A DNA stretch of 64,000 nt from Pinus tabuliformis. Its lineage: Eukaryota; Streptophyta; Pinopsida; Pinales; Pinaceae. Shown piece by piece: positions 46,219 to 57,693 of this stretch (position 1 is its first letter; every line of letters starts with the position of its first letter). The notes under the pieces are model-generated. The model searched no databases, was not told the DNA's origin, and worked only from the letters and a program-made list of their open reading frames with translations. Location: NCBI GenBank assembly GCA_031772625.1, contig CM062815.1, forward strand, positions 603,496,505 through 603,560,504. The letters are read 5' to 3'. A program made the position numbers and the translations under genes.

Positions 46219-47277
46219 TGTAAGAGCCCTATCCTAGGGTCTGCTAATGGATCTAATTTTTCTGAATTAAATACGATAAGAGGTGATAACTTACTTACTT
46301 ACACGGCTTTTAAACAAATAAGATTTTGTCATTTACATTATAATCAACATAAATTATGGTGAGCATTCCATTGATATCAACTTAACAAGAGTATTCCATG
46401 GAAAAATACCTGTTCCGGCGGTTGATGATGATACCTTTGTCTTATAGCTCCAGCCGAACGCTCCTTCTGACCAACCCAACCGGATTTACCTCCCAGCCAA
46501 CTAGGAAATAAATTCCTAGCCCAGGAAACCTCCACAGGTTCCCTAGCCCTCCGTGCCCAAGTCCAACCAGATATAGTGTGTCCTCAAGAAGAATGTGCAA
46601 AACTAGATAATGATACTTTCCTCCTCTCAAACCCAAGAAACCTCCACGGTTTCCAAGGTCTCCCAAAAATCATAACAAGGCCAAACAATCACAACCAACC
46701 CCCACCATCATAAGCAAGACTCCCACTCCCCCCTTTTCTTCCTTCCCCCTTCCCTTTTTATACCCTCTTTCCTCAACCACCTCTCATTAATGTCATTAAC
46801 TCTCACCCATCCTTGGTTGACTTCTCTTCTAAGCTAGGAGTACATTTGGAATTGTGACATGAATATAAAATTGAGAATTTAATGGGAAAGGATCATGTCT
46901 TCTCCCAAGTAAATCTGAAAAGTACATTTGGGAATGTGAAGTGTAATTACATGGAGAGGACCATGTCTTCTCCTTAGTAAATGTGAGGGTACATTGGGGA
47001 ATGTGAAATGAATAAATATATATTGTTGATAAGATGGAGAGGACTATGTCTTCTCCCAAGTAAATGTGAGGGTACATTGGGGAATGTGAAATGAATAAAT
47101 ATATTTTGAATTAATGGAAGGAGACCATATCCTACATAATATTCAAATTGAGAAGATAAGTGGGGAATTTGAATAATGGAAATCATAAATTTATTTTATG
47201 ACCAATATTTCTCAATATTTTCAGATAATGTAAATATTAACACAATTTGTAGGATAAGATTTAAGTGGGGCATTACA
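46219..47277 (-). repeat. R3 5' LTR
   Basis: 1,059 bp. Differs from the other LTR at five substitutions and one 1-bp deletion by my count. Contains three tandem copies of a roughly 75-85-bp unit with 'ggaccatgtcttctcc' and 'gtacattggggaatgtgaa' (about 46850-47100). Confidence 0.93.
46755..46762 (-). promoter_or_regulatory. Probable TATA box in R3 5' LTR
   Basis: Sense strand reads GGGTATAAAAAGGG, a strong TATA match, downstream of the three tandem units in sense direction. The same motif is in the 3' LTR at 31139-31146. Confidence 0.6.
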
Positions 47278-47952
47278 ACTATCGGGTGTACTTGCCTACC
47301 AGTCAGAGGATAGTGGTTCATAGAGATTTCAAGTTTGATGAGCAGAAGGCCATGCGAATTTCCCTTGAGAGGGAGATCTAACTACAAGCTGTGGAGGAAC
47401 TGTTGGTTCCTAAGGAGGAGGAGCCTTAGACTGATGCGGAGAAGCTGCATGCAGAGGTTTCAGGAGTGGAGACATCCACTCAAGTAGAGTCTTCCAGAGA
47501 TGGATGGAAGTGCACAAGAGACGCTAACAGATTATTGGAGGATGCAAGAGAGAATGTGGGAGTACCACTTTCTCAGCGCAGACAGAGGAGGTCACCTCAA
47601 ATGTACACTGGGTACATGGCCCTTGCTAGGGAATGCATTGAGATCGAGTCATCTTCCTTTGAGGACACCGTGCAACAGCCGATTTGGGTTGATGATATGG
47701 TGGAGGAGTATGACTCCATAGTTCGTAACAGAGTTTGAGACGTGGTGACCGGAGAACAAGTCAGTTGTGAGTTCCCGTTGGCTTTACAAGGTAAAGCAAG
47801 TTGTTGATGATGGGAGGATCATGTTGTTGCAGTCTATTTCGATAGAGGAGCAAGATGCTGGCATTTTGACAAAGGCATTGTCAAAGTGTAAATTCGAGTT
47901 CCATAGAAACAGGATCGGGGTGGCAGATAATCCCTTTCTTTTTGAGAGGGAG
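47278..47952 (+). pseudogene. C2 pol, 3' remainder after R3
   Basis: Reading resumes exactly at the target site: YRVYLPTSQRIVVHRDFKFD continues the interrupted sentence from 30601. After a few stops come PLSQRRQRRSPQMYTGYMAL and PIWVDDMVEEYDSI (start of RT), then SSRWLYKVKQVVDDG. The text then jumps to SISIEEQDAGILTKALSKCK and FEFHRNRIGVADNPF, the C-terminus of RNase H. Almost all of RT, including the YVDD region, and most of RNase H are deleted. C2 could not have moved on its own in this form. Confidence 0.88.
47944..47952 (+). other. C2 polypurine tract
   Basis: GAGAGGGAG immediately before TGTTGAAAT of the 3' LTR, identical to the tract of C1. Confidence 0.85.
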
Positions 47953-48855
47953 TGTTGAAATATGGCAACAAGAATATTCCAATTTAATTTTTCCTTGAAT
48001 TAAATTGTGAATTAAAATCGAATTTAGTCTTAACAACTACTTGGAAATAATTAATTAAGTTATTTTGACTTAATTAATTGGAGAAATTCAAGTTAGAAGT
48101 CTTTCTGAAGTCATGCAACAATTATCCCTTAAATTAAGGAGACAAGATTAAGTTATATTTGAGTTGTAATTAGTTAACTTAGTTTATTGAGTTAAGTCCA
48201 GTTAAATTAGTTCCAAACAGTTTGAGGAATTAACAGAGAGTTAACACTGAGTTGATGCATGCATGCACTCAACTAGTGCTACTCCAGTTAACTGAAGATT
48301 CTCTCATCAGAAACTCGTGCATGTCTATTATGAGAAATACCCAGTTGAGATTAAAGACAAGGACATTGTACTATCAGTTTCATGTATTTTCTTATAAAGA
48401 AAACTCATGCATGCAGTCAAGGCATCATTCCTTGAGGATTGCGCAGTTCTGATAGTGTGTGGGATCAGAGTGTTCCACTTGGTGAGGTGAGAATCATCCC
48501 AAAGGAACAACACAAGGAAATAGGAGCTTGGAGGGTAGAAAGGAAGGCTTGAGAGAAGCCAATATTGCCTGTGAGCATCTCTGAGGATTGTACTGAGAGC
48601 TGGCTAGCTGTGAGAGCTAAGGCTTTGTATAATTCCTATGTATTTCCACCTTGTATGATAATAGAGATAGTGGGATTTTTAGCTGAGGCTTTCCCCAAAG
48701 TATTTTCATGTGTATTGTGCGATTGATTCTTCTTCTTCTGGTTATATTTTTCAACTCGATTTTTAAGCTTCTGCAAATTGATAGTAGAAGTAGGTTATAG
48801 TATTCTACTTTGGTTTATATTGCATTATTGGGTTAACCTACATATATTTTCTACA
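47953..48855 (+). repeat. C2 3' LTR
   Basis: 903 bp, homologous end to end with 27484-28386, followed by the TSD ACCTA and then the continuation of the G LTR. Confidence 0.93.
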
Positions 48856-48860
48856 ACCTA

Positions 48861-48996
48861 CGGGTAAGACCTTCTGTACCAAGTTTAACTATTGAAGTAT
48901 TAGGACTTCTTGTTTGTGTGTCTCTTTATGTTGTATGCCCTCCGCTCTATTGGGGTTCCTAACCCAAGACCCTAGGGCGATTCTAACCAAAACACA
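48861..48996 (+). repeat. G 5' LTR, second part (after C2)
   Basis: LTR sequence resumes after the C2 target duplication ACCTA (48856-48860) and appears to end in 'aaaacaca' near 48996, giving an LTR of about 988 bp. The right LTR is truncated before this part, so the end is inferred from the possible PBS that follows. Confidence 0.5.
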
Positions 48997-48998
48997 AT

Positions 48999-49015
48999 TG
49001 ATGACTACACTGGGA
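48999..49015 (+). other. Possible primer binding site of G
   Basis: TGATGACTACACTGGGA has the layout of the PBS used by several plant gypsy lineages (TGGCGACTCCGCTGGG) with about four mismatches. This is tentative and rests on position as much as sequence. Confidence 0.35.
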
Positions 49016-49833
49016 AAAGCATTCTTGTTTTTCCTAGATTGGGTTGTTTGTTCTTGATCAAGCAATGCTTGATTGATTTCTTGCTTTTACAGTGTCTGTG
49101 ACATGTTTTCTTCATAGGCATCAAGTCTAATCTTTTGGATCAGGCCTGTATTTTTTGTTTTTCTTTATTGAGCTTTATATGCGCTTTTCAGATGATACAA
49201 TAGCGTATACACTCTAGTTTCTTTAAAGAAGCTCATGTATGCACGAGTTTACTTTGTTGCAGTCACGTATACATGCTTCTTTTTCTTTGCACAATCACGT
49301 ATACCTTATTTTGAATAAATTTTTCAAAATCTTGGACTCAGTTAAGATTGTTGTCTGGTGGTTTTTGCTGTTTTCTAGTCATTCACTATTAGTAAAGCTT
49401 TTCTTTCATGCAAGTTTTCAGTTTCTAATCTTCTTCTTGTTGAAAAACCTAGTCAACCTAGGGTTTTCTTTTTGAGTAAAGTTTCAATTTGGGCTTTGGG
49501 TTCAAGGCTTCTTGTAGAAGTTCTTGGTTGTTCTGACTTTGCGGAACAAGAAATTGGTTGCAGTTTTGTTTATAACCCAACTTTCGGATTGCTTTGCTTT
49601 GCTTTCATTTTTTGGTTGACCTATTTTGTTTTTCATGGTTTTTGAGTGCCTCTTTGGCGATCTTGAAAGTCTTTCTTGATGTTATTTTGGTTTGTTGAAG
49701 TCCTTTATACTATTTTTCAGATCAATCTATGCAAGTCTATAGTCCTTTGTCGTTTCAAGTTTTATTATATTAATGATGTGCATAACTTGTGAATTTTGGG
49801 ACTCTTTATGCTTGTTTTTGGTCTTGGAATTTT
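49016..49833 (+). other. G leader, first part
   Basis: T-rich, non-coding, interrupted at 49833 by the LINE. It resumes at 57743 with similar T-rich composition ('cttgcctttctttttctttt'). Confidence 0.5.
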
Positions 49834-50368
49834 TTTTTATTTTTTTTGTAAGCTTAGGTAGGTCCTCCTTTTATATTTATATAAAAACAAGCTGAATCCA
49901 CATACTGTCAATAGGTGGCCTCAACTTGCCCAGTGGGAAACCAAGTTTGTTGGCCACCTATGCATATTATACGCCATCCAAAATTGGTAAGTTATATATA
50001 CAAAACTATTTATAAACCAATTTTTAAACACAGTTCCCATAAACATGCATATATAAAGAAAACTAGCCACTAAAAAAATAGTTACCTGAGATCATGAGCT
50101 CAGTCTATTCCTTGGGCTCGTCCTAGTCTGGCTCAATGACTGTTGGATCTTTGGTTGAGCCATCGTTCGCTGGTGTCATTTCCACGATACAGGGGATGTG
50201 TCTCTGTATACAATCAAGTCTCATATCCTGTTTACAAAGCTAGAACTGTATGGTTTGCAGGTATCGTTTGTAATCAGGAATATATCTGGTTATCAATGCC
50301 ATCCCCATGGAGACTTGCTCCACCGCTTTTCCAACCATCATCTTCATGAGCTAGTACAAACGTAAAGT
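49834..50368 (-). other. LINE 3' UTR and poly(A) tail
   Basis: Sense strand ends in A-rich runs (seen as 'ttttttttattttttt' on plus at 49834-49847) just before the TSD. No coding sequence is visible in this part. Confidence 0.7.
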
Positions 50369-51753
50369 CTATTTATATTGATACATCCGGCCTCTAGTAT
50401 TGCCAGGATCAGGAATGAGGTCTCTCCACTCTTCCATCTCTTCCTTCGAGTCCTCTTCCTTAACCCTGTCTTCCATCTCCTCAATAATTTTTCTGATCCC
50501 TACATCCATGTCTTTCATATAAGCCTTGGCTGCTTTCTTCACGGTCTCATCCATGAGACGTCTTCCTGACCTTTTTCCTAAGGTACCACTATCCTGAGAG
50601 CGTGAACCATTATTTGCCCTGCCTCTTCGACCGCAACCTCTGGCTGCCCGTGCCATGTCTTCACTCCCTTCTATCTGATCACAATGTGCACAATACTTAG
50701 TCAGGATAAAACCATCGTTACCCACCCAAATTCCCATTGTTTCCAAGGGTTCCTTTCTGCCTGCACTATCTCTCGTATACCTACACTCCTCTGCTCCCAA
50801 GTACCCCAATGAACTTGGGATAGTCTACCCCTTCTCCCTACTCCCTCTTCCCTGTTTTGCTTTCGGGTCTCTGGGTACTGTGTCTCCTCCAATTCCCCAT
50901 TCCCCCTCTTTAGTTTCCAATAGAATAACCCTCTATCGAAGCTGCCCCAGGATAGTGAACCCATGGGTCTGCCTACTAAAATTTTCTCCCTTTCTACCTT
51001 GCTTGCTGCCACCACTCCCTCTATTTTCAATGTTCCCCCCTGGGAGGTCATCTCCTTCTTTCTTTGTATCTTTCCCTGTTTCCCCTCCAAAACACGCTCC
51101 CTTCTGCTGATCGGGCTTCCCTCCCCTTCCCAGGCTCCCTATCTAGAGAAAATTTCTAGACTATCGGACCTCCCGACCTCCCTGAAACTCTCTATTTTAA
51201 CCTTTGTATCCTTGGTTCTAAACTCAGCAGGCCCCTGCATATTATTATTTATACCCCTTCTCCTTTCTTGCCTCGGAGCCGAGCTACCAGGCCCTTCTCT
51301 CTCCTGGTTCCCTTGTTGTTTATACAATAGAACCTCAACACAAGGTTGTTCCTTCCCTCCCTAGCCTAGGTTTCTTACCCCTCCCAACATACTGCAATTT
51401 GCTTTTCGAATTACAGAGCAGAGACAATAGACATACCCGATATTATGCTTCCTGTATGCTGGATGTTTGTCTGGCTTCCCCGACACGCTCCTTCTTCTTT
51501 TCTCTTTCACTCTGACCATCCTTCCTTCCTTACCCCCTCTTTCATACTCTCTCACATCAACCTACGGTCCCATCCTTCCTTCATTGCCGTCCTTACCACC
51601 TCTCCTCTTCCCGAAATTCCTCACACCACTTCTCTCGTCTGCTCTGCAATACCTCTCCAGGTTCGGCCTTACCATCATGTGAGCTACGATAAGCAGTCCT
51701 CGCACCTCCCCGCTTCTGACATCGCCATTATGACTTCTTACCCACTCCGTCAC
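50369..51753 (-). pseudogene. Open region downstream of LINE RNase H (possible third ORF)
   Basis: One minus-strand frame is readable from 51753 to 50701, broken by only three stops (near 51559, 51361 and 51139). A second frame, 50809-50369, holds 146 uninterrupted codons. Content is very basic and Arg/Gly/Glu-rich (e.g. GPGSSAPRQERRRGINNN). It includes FILTKYCAHCDQIEGSEDMA, a Cys pair near a His, and a probable coiled coil MDVGIRKIIEEMEDRVKEED. No known domain. Plant L1 elements normally end soon after RNase H, so an extra protein is possible. The sense strand is purine-rich, which lowers stop frequency by itself, so this may be a chance open region. Confidence 0.35.
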
Positions 51754-51860
51754 CCCGATCGGGGGCTTGTTATAATCATTGTTATTTCAGTTATTCATAT
51801 TCCTCATCTTTGGCTAATATTTCACTTAGTGGATCCATTCTGGTATCCCTTGGCTGAATA

Positions 51861-54800
51861 GGCTAGGTTCTTTCCATGTGTCCCATTTGTGGATTACTTC
51901 CCCAATTGGCTAAGAAATCAGCCGCTTTATTCCCTTCTCGTTTAACGTGTTTGATTATCATGTAATCAAATCGTTTCATTATTTCTCCCAGCTCTTGGAT
52001 GAGGCTTGCTGTTCTCCAGCTGTGGCAGATCTTATCCCATGCCTTTCCATTATAAAGTTTCCTCATCATGTTGATTACCATTAATGAATCCCCTTCCACT
52101 TCCAGTTGTTTGTACCCGAGCCTTATAACTATTCTCATCCCTTGTCCATGAGTTCTACTTCATTATTGCTCATCATGCCTCCATATGCCACGTACAACAA
52201 TCAAGCCCTGCCCTGGCTGTCTCTAAAGATGCCACCTATTCCTGCATTACCCGGGTTGCCTTTGGAGGCTCCATCAAAGTTCAATTTGATGAAGCCCTTT
52301 GCTGGTCTGCTATACTTCTGGGGCGATACCCCGCTCATTCTCGTTGCTTTCCAGGCATTCGCTCCCACCATTTCCTTGGCTAGGTTAAGCTTTTTTAGGA
52401 TTCTTGTTTCCTGAGGCAGGGTCTCCCAGTCTTCTTGGCGCCATTCATCTGCTAATATGGTTTCTCTTATATGTTCGATTACTCCTCTCCATACCTTCTC
52501 CGGTGTTGATTCCTCATTTTTAAAGATCCTTCTGTTCCTTTCCTTCCATATCATCCAGAGATTAAAACCTACGGCTAGCCCCCATGCTCTATTTAGCCTC
52601 CCCATTGTTGAACAGTCTCTTTTATGCTCTGTTGATTCCTATCCATCCGTCCAAAGACCTCATAGATAGCTTCCCATTGTCGTTGAGAAAACTAGCATGA
52701 GTTTAGTAAGTGTTCTATATTTTCATTGTCCTGCTTGCAAAGGCCACAGAGGGATGGTCCCTGCATCCCTCTTCTTTGTAGTTGGTCCCATGTCAAAATT
52801 CTACCTTTGCATGTTAGCCATAGGAAGTGAGCCACTTTCAGCCACCATTTTCTCTTCCAAATTTGTTTCCATAAGTGATGGTTCCCTTCCTGTTCCTTTT
52901 CGGTCTTTAGATCGTATGCCTCCTTTACCGAGAAAGTTCCTTTCATTGAGTGGCCCCATCTCAAAATATCAGGTCCTGCTCTGATTGTTATTTTTCTCAT
53001 TTCCATTTCTTTCATATAGAGTTCTCTCTATTCTTCTTCTATATTTTGCCCCCACTCTTCTGGGTTTTTCCAAACTCTCCAATTCTCCTCATTGTTTTCA
53101 TTCTTCCAGAAATCATCTACTCTATTTAATCCTACATCTTTTGAAAACTGAAGAATACTTCTAAGTTCCTGCTTTCCATTTAATTTTTCTCGTTGTTGCC
53201 AAGCTTCATCCTAGAACTTTGTTGTTTTGCCATTTCTTATTTCCCAGAAGGCATGGTTTGTGATTACATCCCTGTTCTCGCTGGCCAAGTTCCAAATGTT
53301 GGAGCCTCGCAGTTTTTCTATATGTCTTAATATATCCTCCGTTCTTCCTGGCATGTTATACTTCTTCATCCATATTCGCTTCCAGAGGTCCCCTCCTCTA
53401 GTCATCCACCTCCACCACAACTTGGCTCCCATAATTTGGTTGGTGAGGTATGGATCCCTCAGTCCTAGGCCCCCTTCCTCCTTTTTTCTAATCATCCCTT
53501 GCCATGACATCAACGCCCATTTTTTCTGCTGTTGAGAGCCTCCCCATATGAATTTCTTCAATATTTCCACCATTTTGGAGCAGGCTCCTTTCGGGGCTGC
53601 CATCCCTGATAATTGGTAAATTGGTATGGATTGCAGGACTGCTTTTACCAATACCACTCTTCCTGCCAAGTTTAGAGATCTGAATGCCCAGTTGGCTATC
53701 CTTCCTTGGATCTTCTGTATAGTTTGCTACCAATTTACCATTTTTAAAGAGTTGATTGCCAAAGGTATACCTAGATACTTGGTTGGTAGCTCCCCTTCCC
53801 TGAATCCCAACATTCTTGAAAGATAAGATTTGACATTACCAGTTGTGTTAAAGAAGTAAGCACATGATTTCTCTTTGTTAATTTGGGTACCCGAGGCTTC
53901 CATGAATAGATCCAGGATGTCTTTCATCCTTTTTACTTCCCTAAGAGAAACATTACAGAATAACATAATGTCATCCACGAACTGTTGGTGGGTTATCAAG
54001 AGCTCATTCCCCCATACCCTTATCCCTTTGATTCTATCCTCTTGTACTTCCTTTTTGATATACCTTCCTAGCCCATCTGCTACAATAATGAATAGGAAGG
54101 GTGATAGGGGATCCCCCTGTCTGAGCCCTCTGGTGGCATTGAAGGTGGATGACGGGGTTCCATTTAGGAGGATTGAGAAGACCGGGGTAGATATCATTGC
54201 TAGAATCCAGTCTATCCATCTCCTGCAGAACCCAAAAGCTTCCATAACTTTCCTTAGGTACTCCCAGTTTAATCTATCATAGGCTTTGGATAGATCCAAT
54301 TTAATCATCACTCCTACCATCTTCTTAGATTTTAACGAATGCACCACTTCTTGGGATACTATCAGACCATCTAGAATCTGTCTACCTTCTACAAAACCTG
54401 TTTGTTCTGGGGATATAATACTTGGAAGAATCGGTTTCAATCTCTTAGCTATCAGTGTAGAGATAATTTTATAAATAACATTACAAAGAGAAATAGGTCT
54501 AAATCCTTGCGGTTCATCTGACTTAGAGGATTTAGGTATGAGAGAAAGGAGGGTAGCGTTTAGGCCTGGACATACCTTTTGGTTCCTTTTGGATTCTTCC
54601 ACCATCGCTAAGATGTCATTGCCTATAAATTTCCAGGCAACTTGATAGAATTCTGCCGTAAAGCCATCCGGTCCCGGGGCCTTATTTCTCTTCAGTCCTT
54701 GCACCACTTCCTCAACCTCCTCTATCATGACTGCTCTCATTAATGCAAGGTTTTGCTCTCTAGTGATTAACTTGGGGATCTGGTTGCATATTCTGTGCGC

Positions 54801-56066
54801 TGCCTCTTGTCTTTCCTCCTGAGGTTCCATTAAAAGTTCTTTGAAATGCCTCACCAAGGTTTCCTCCATTTCCTCATGCTGGGTTTGTCGCTCACCTTCT
54901 TCATTTTTCAGGGAGAAAATTCTGTTTCTCTGCCTATGCTGTATCATTTCTTTGTGGAAAAATTTAGTGTTCCTCTCTCCCTCCCTTAACCAATTCACTC
55001 TTGACTTCTGTTGCCATAAGATTTCTTCCTGCTTCCTGTGCTCCTCTATTTGGCTGACCAATCTGCCCTCTTCTGCTGCTAAGTCTTCACTTCTCCCTTC
55101 CCTTATAATTTCTTGTTGAATTTCCTTCATCTTTTGATTTAACTGCTGTTGATCCTTTATTATGTTCCCAAATTCCTTTTGGTTCCATTCCTTTATTTTT
55201 TTCTTTATTTCCTTTAACTTGCGTTGGAACATTTGCATTCTATTCCTTCCCCTTTGTTCACTCTGTTTCCACCATTCCTCTACCTTGTTTATAAACTTAG
55301 GATCTCTGAGCCAGAAAGCTTCAAATCGGAATGGTCAGTTTTTAGGGCTAGATTTGAGTTCAATCTCCAATCTCACTGGCCAGTGGTCTGATCCCATCCC
55401 AGGTAATATCATCACTTCCACAAAAATATCTCTGCTTACTATCTCTTCAGATATTAGGAATCTATCTAATCTTGAGGCAATTTGATGTCTGCCCCCTCTT
55501 CTATTATTCTAGGTATGAGTTCCATTAGTAGTTGTGATATCCACTAACCTCTGATCATTTATGGTATCCTCAAACAGTTCCATGTCTGCATCCACCCTGC
55601 GCACTCCTCCTCTTTTTTCATTTAGGGACTTAATCATATTGAAGTCCCCTCCTATTATCCATGGAATATTTTGGTACAGACCACTCACTTTTGTCATGTT
55701 GCTAATGAAAATTTTCCTTTCTCCTGGGATATGAGGACCATAGACCCCTGAGAGAAGGATCCATTCTTTGGATCCAATATTTCTAAATTTTCCAGAGAGT
55801 ATTCTTGGCATACTTGTCCAATCTTTGAAACAAACTTCTTCTGGGTTCCATAGTATGGCCAATCCTCCTGCACTTCCCATGGCATCTTGTCCTACTACCT
55901 CGTACCTTGGCCTGAAGTTTCCCATGATCTCCTTCAGTTTTAATTCACTGATCTTGGTTTCTTGTAGTATCATAACACTAGGCTTATCTTTCCTCAGTCT
56001 TTCTTTGAGGTATCTCTATTTCCCCTTACTGTTCAGACCTCTTATGTTCCAAGTCGTAATTATCAT
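51861..56066 (-). pseudogene. LINE ORF2 (EEP endonuclease, RT, zf-RVT, RNase H)
   Basis: ATG at 56066: MIITTWNIRGLNSKGK then TAG (56016-56018, probably from CAG), followed by VMILQETKI and the endonuclease motif GGDFNMI. RT occupies 55238-53727: KAPGPDGFTAEFYQ, IKLDLSKAYDRLNWEYL, RGLRQGDPLSPFLFI and QFVDDIMLF, where the usual F-A-D-D reads F-V-D-D. Thumb and connection follow (GRVVLVKAVLQSIPIYQLSG), then zf-RVT (HFLWLTCKGRILTWDQLQRR ... CGLCKQDNENIEHLLNSC). RNase H closes: LNFDGASKGNPGNAGIGG, VEGDS and HVKREGNKAADFLAN. Stops at 55509, 55335, 53727, 53211, 52692 and two frameshifts in the last quarter disable it. The product would nick DNA and reverse-transcribe LINE RNA. Confidence 0.92.
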
Positions 56067-56269
56067 TTCAACAATTTGGTTGGTTGGTGGAATACCTCCG
56101 ATAATGGCACCACTCTCCCTGAGTTAACGAGCATTTCTCCCACCATTTGGATGGATTCACTCATGGATCTTCTGCCCCTTTTTTTCCCTCCTTTGCCTGA
56201 TGCTCCCGTTTCTAGACCTTGTCCTCCCTGTGATCCAAGATGCTCTGGTTGATTTGTCACTATCGTTCC

Positions 56270-57693
56270 TCATTTTAGTTTGTATTGTTGAAACATTTCT
56301 TTGTATAGTTGTTTTTGGTCTTCTGGGATGAACCTCTCATCCAAGTGCCTCCACTCCTGCAGTAGTCTCTTCATTACTTGTTCCTCTTCACTAAAATTTT
56401 CCTTCTGTGTGTCTATCTCCATCTGGATTTTCTCTGTTTGCTCTCTGTTTATTTCCCCTTCTTTTTCTTCCACTATTTTTATCTGTTCCTGTTGTTTCCC
56501 TTTTTCTTTCTGTTTTGGCTCAGCTGGTTCTTCACTACTTTCCACAAGTACCTCTTCCATTTCCTCCTCTTGTAGCACCACAAATTTGTTTTGGTTTTCC
56601 TGCTCCTTCTCCTTTCTGAGGACTCTTATGGATACCCAGTGGTTTTTGATTCCTTTTTCTTCTGTGGACCTCCTGAAAGCCTCCTTCCATTTCCTTACTC
56701 GATCCTTCCTCCTTCTTGTTTCCCTGAGTGTTCTCTGGGATGTTCTGGGGGAAAGATCTGAATAGGTGCCCATATTCATGGCATCTCCTACACCTGAACG
56801 GTATGTGCTCATAATCCAATGGCTGTTGCCATATTTCATCATGATATTCTACTTCTATGCAGTCAGGGAGAGGTTCTGTTATGTTCATGTAAACACATAT
56901 TTGGGCATAAGAAGTGTACCTTCCTTTTCTTGTTGTGTCCACCACCTTGACGAAGGTTCCAATCGAATTTCCTATTCCTTCCAGGATTTCTGGATCCTAG
57001 AAATCCATTGGGAGGCCAAACAGTCGAACCCAGATTGGCGCCGCCAGCATTTTTTCCTGATCCGGGTTATAACACTCTTCCCAATGTCGCATGAATAGGC
57101 TAACATTATTAAAGAAATAGGGCCCCTCCTCAAAGACCTTCTCTTTGTCTACTAGGTGAGAAAAAACTACTGAAAAGAATCCTTTCGCTCCTAGTTTCAG
57201 ATCTATGTGACCTTTTGGTTGCCAACGTTGTTGGATCCATTTAACCAGTTCTTTCTCTGTAGGCCAGGCTCCTATGAATTTACAGATCAACGCGTGATCT
57301 TTCATATACCCCCTGTATTCTTCCAGTTTATTATTGGGAATGACAAACCTAGGTTTTTTTGCTGCTCTGGGCAAGCATTTGCCTCCAAGACCCACTTGCC
57401 ATCATGCTCCCATGACCGGTGTGTCTTTGCTCCTTTTTCCCTGGTTTCCGTTAATCCCATTTCTGCTCACTTCCCCTGCTGTAACATTCTTATAGGAGGG
57501 GATTGTGCCCCCACCCTTCCAGGCTCATCATGCCTTCGTCAGACCTCGCCTGCCTCCCTTTGTCTCGATCTATGAACTGTTGTAGAGCGCTGTTGTCAGG
57601 GTCTGCTAAATCCCCTGCCTGCTGGTGTTGTAATAGGCTTATCAGGGCAAACTTGCTTCAAACCCTAACTCGTGACTCTAAGTTCCCTGCCAT
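56270..57693 (-). pseudogene. LINE ORF1 (DUF4283, zf-CCHC_4)
   Basis: Probable start is the ATG at 57693 (MAGNLESRVRV, then a stop), followed by the readable stretch SKFALISLLQHQQAGDLADP. After a frameshift the DUF4283 domain is clear at 57395-56997 (KPRFVIPNNKLEEYRGYMKD, LICKFIGAWPTEKELVKWIQ, PIWVRLFGLPMDF). A TAG at 56997-56999 replaces the Trp expected before DPEILEGIGNSIGTF. The zinc knuckle is FRCRRCHEYGHLFRSFP, in which the final Cys is replaced (Ser/Phe). A frameshift near 56800 then leads to a Glu/Lys-rich, probably coiled-coil tail ending KEMFQQYKLK. ORF1 proteins bind LINE RNA in the RNP. Confidence 0.85.

Larger units (their letters stand above)
30602..47277 (-). mobile_element. 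16.7-kb LTR element R3 without gag-pol, carrying a PPR gene (LARD-like)
   Basis: Near-identical LTRs at 30602-31661 and 46219-47277 begin TGTAAGAG and end CATTACA, with a perfect TSD ACTAT (30597-30601 and 47278-47282) inside the integrase-RT linker of C2. A canonical PBS in minus orientation lies 2 bp inside the right LTR, and a polypurine tract lies inside the left. The LTRs show six differences that I can count, so insertion is recent. Excluding a nested 4.2-kb element the body is about 12.4 kb. No gag, RT or integrase is recognisable in the element's own orientation; instead it holds a SINE, tandem duplications and a nearly complete PPR gene. The 'aacttcgggacgaagttttc' just before the PPT resembles the 3' end of Ty3/gypsy pol. 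Confidence 0.9.
27484..48855 (+). mobile_element. Ty1/copia LTR retrotransposon C2 (interrupted by R3)
   Basis: Two 903-bp LTRs, 27484-28386 and 47953-48855, each TGTTGAAATATG...TTTTCTACA, with a perfect 5-bp TSD ACCTA (27479-27483 and 48856-48860). A canonical PBS and PPT flank the internal region. Excluding the nested R3 the element is about 4.7 kb. Gag and the first half of pol precede R3; the rest of pol follows, with most of RT and RNase H deleted. The LTRs differ at several percent of positions. Confidence 0.95.

Noticed and set aside
30602-47277. The two R3 LTRs belonging to separate elements joined by recombination
   Set aside because: The perfect ACTAT duplication outside both LTRs, plus restoration of the C2 reading frame across the site, indicates one insertion event.
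50880-56765. Many plus-strand open frames across the LINE (Ser/Phe/Leu-rich)
   Set aside because: They are antisense shadows of ORF1, ORF2 and the purine-rich 3' region.
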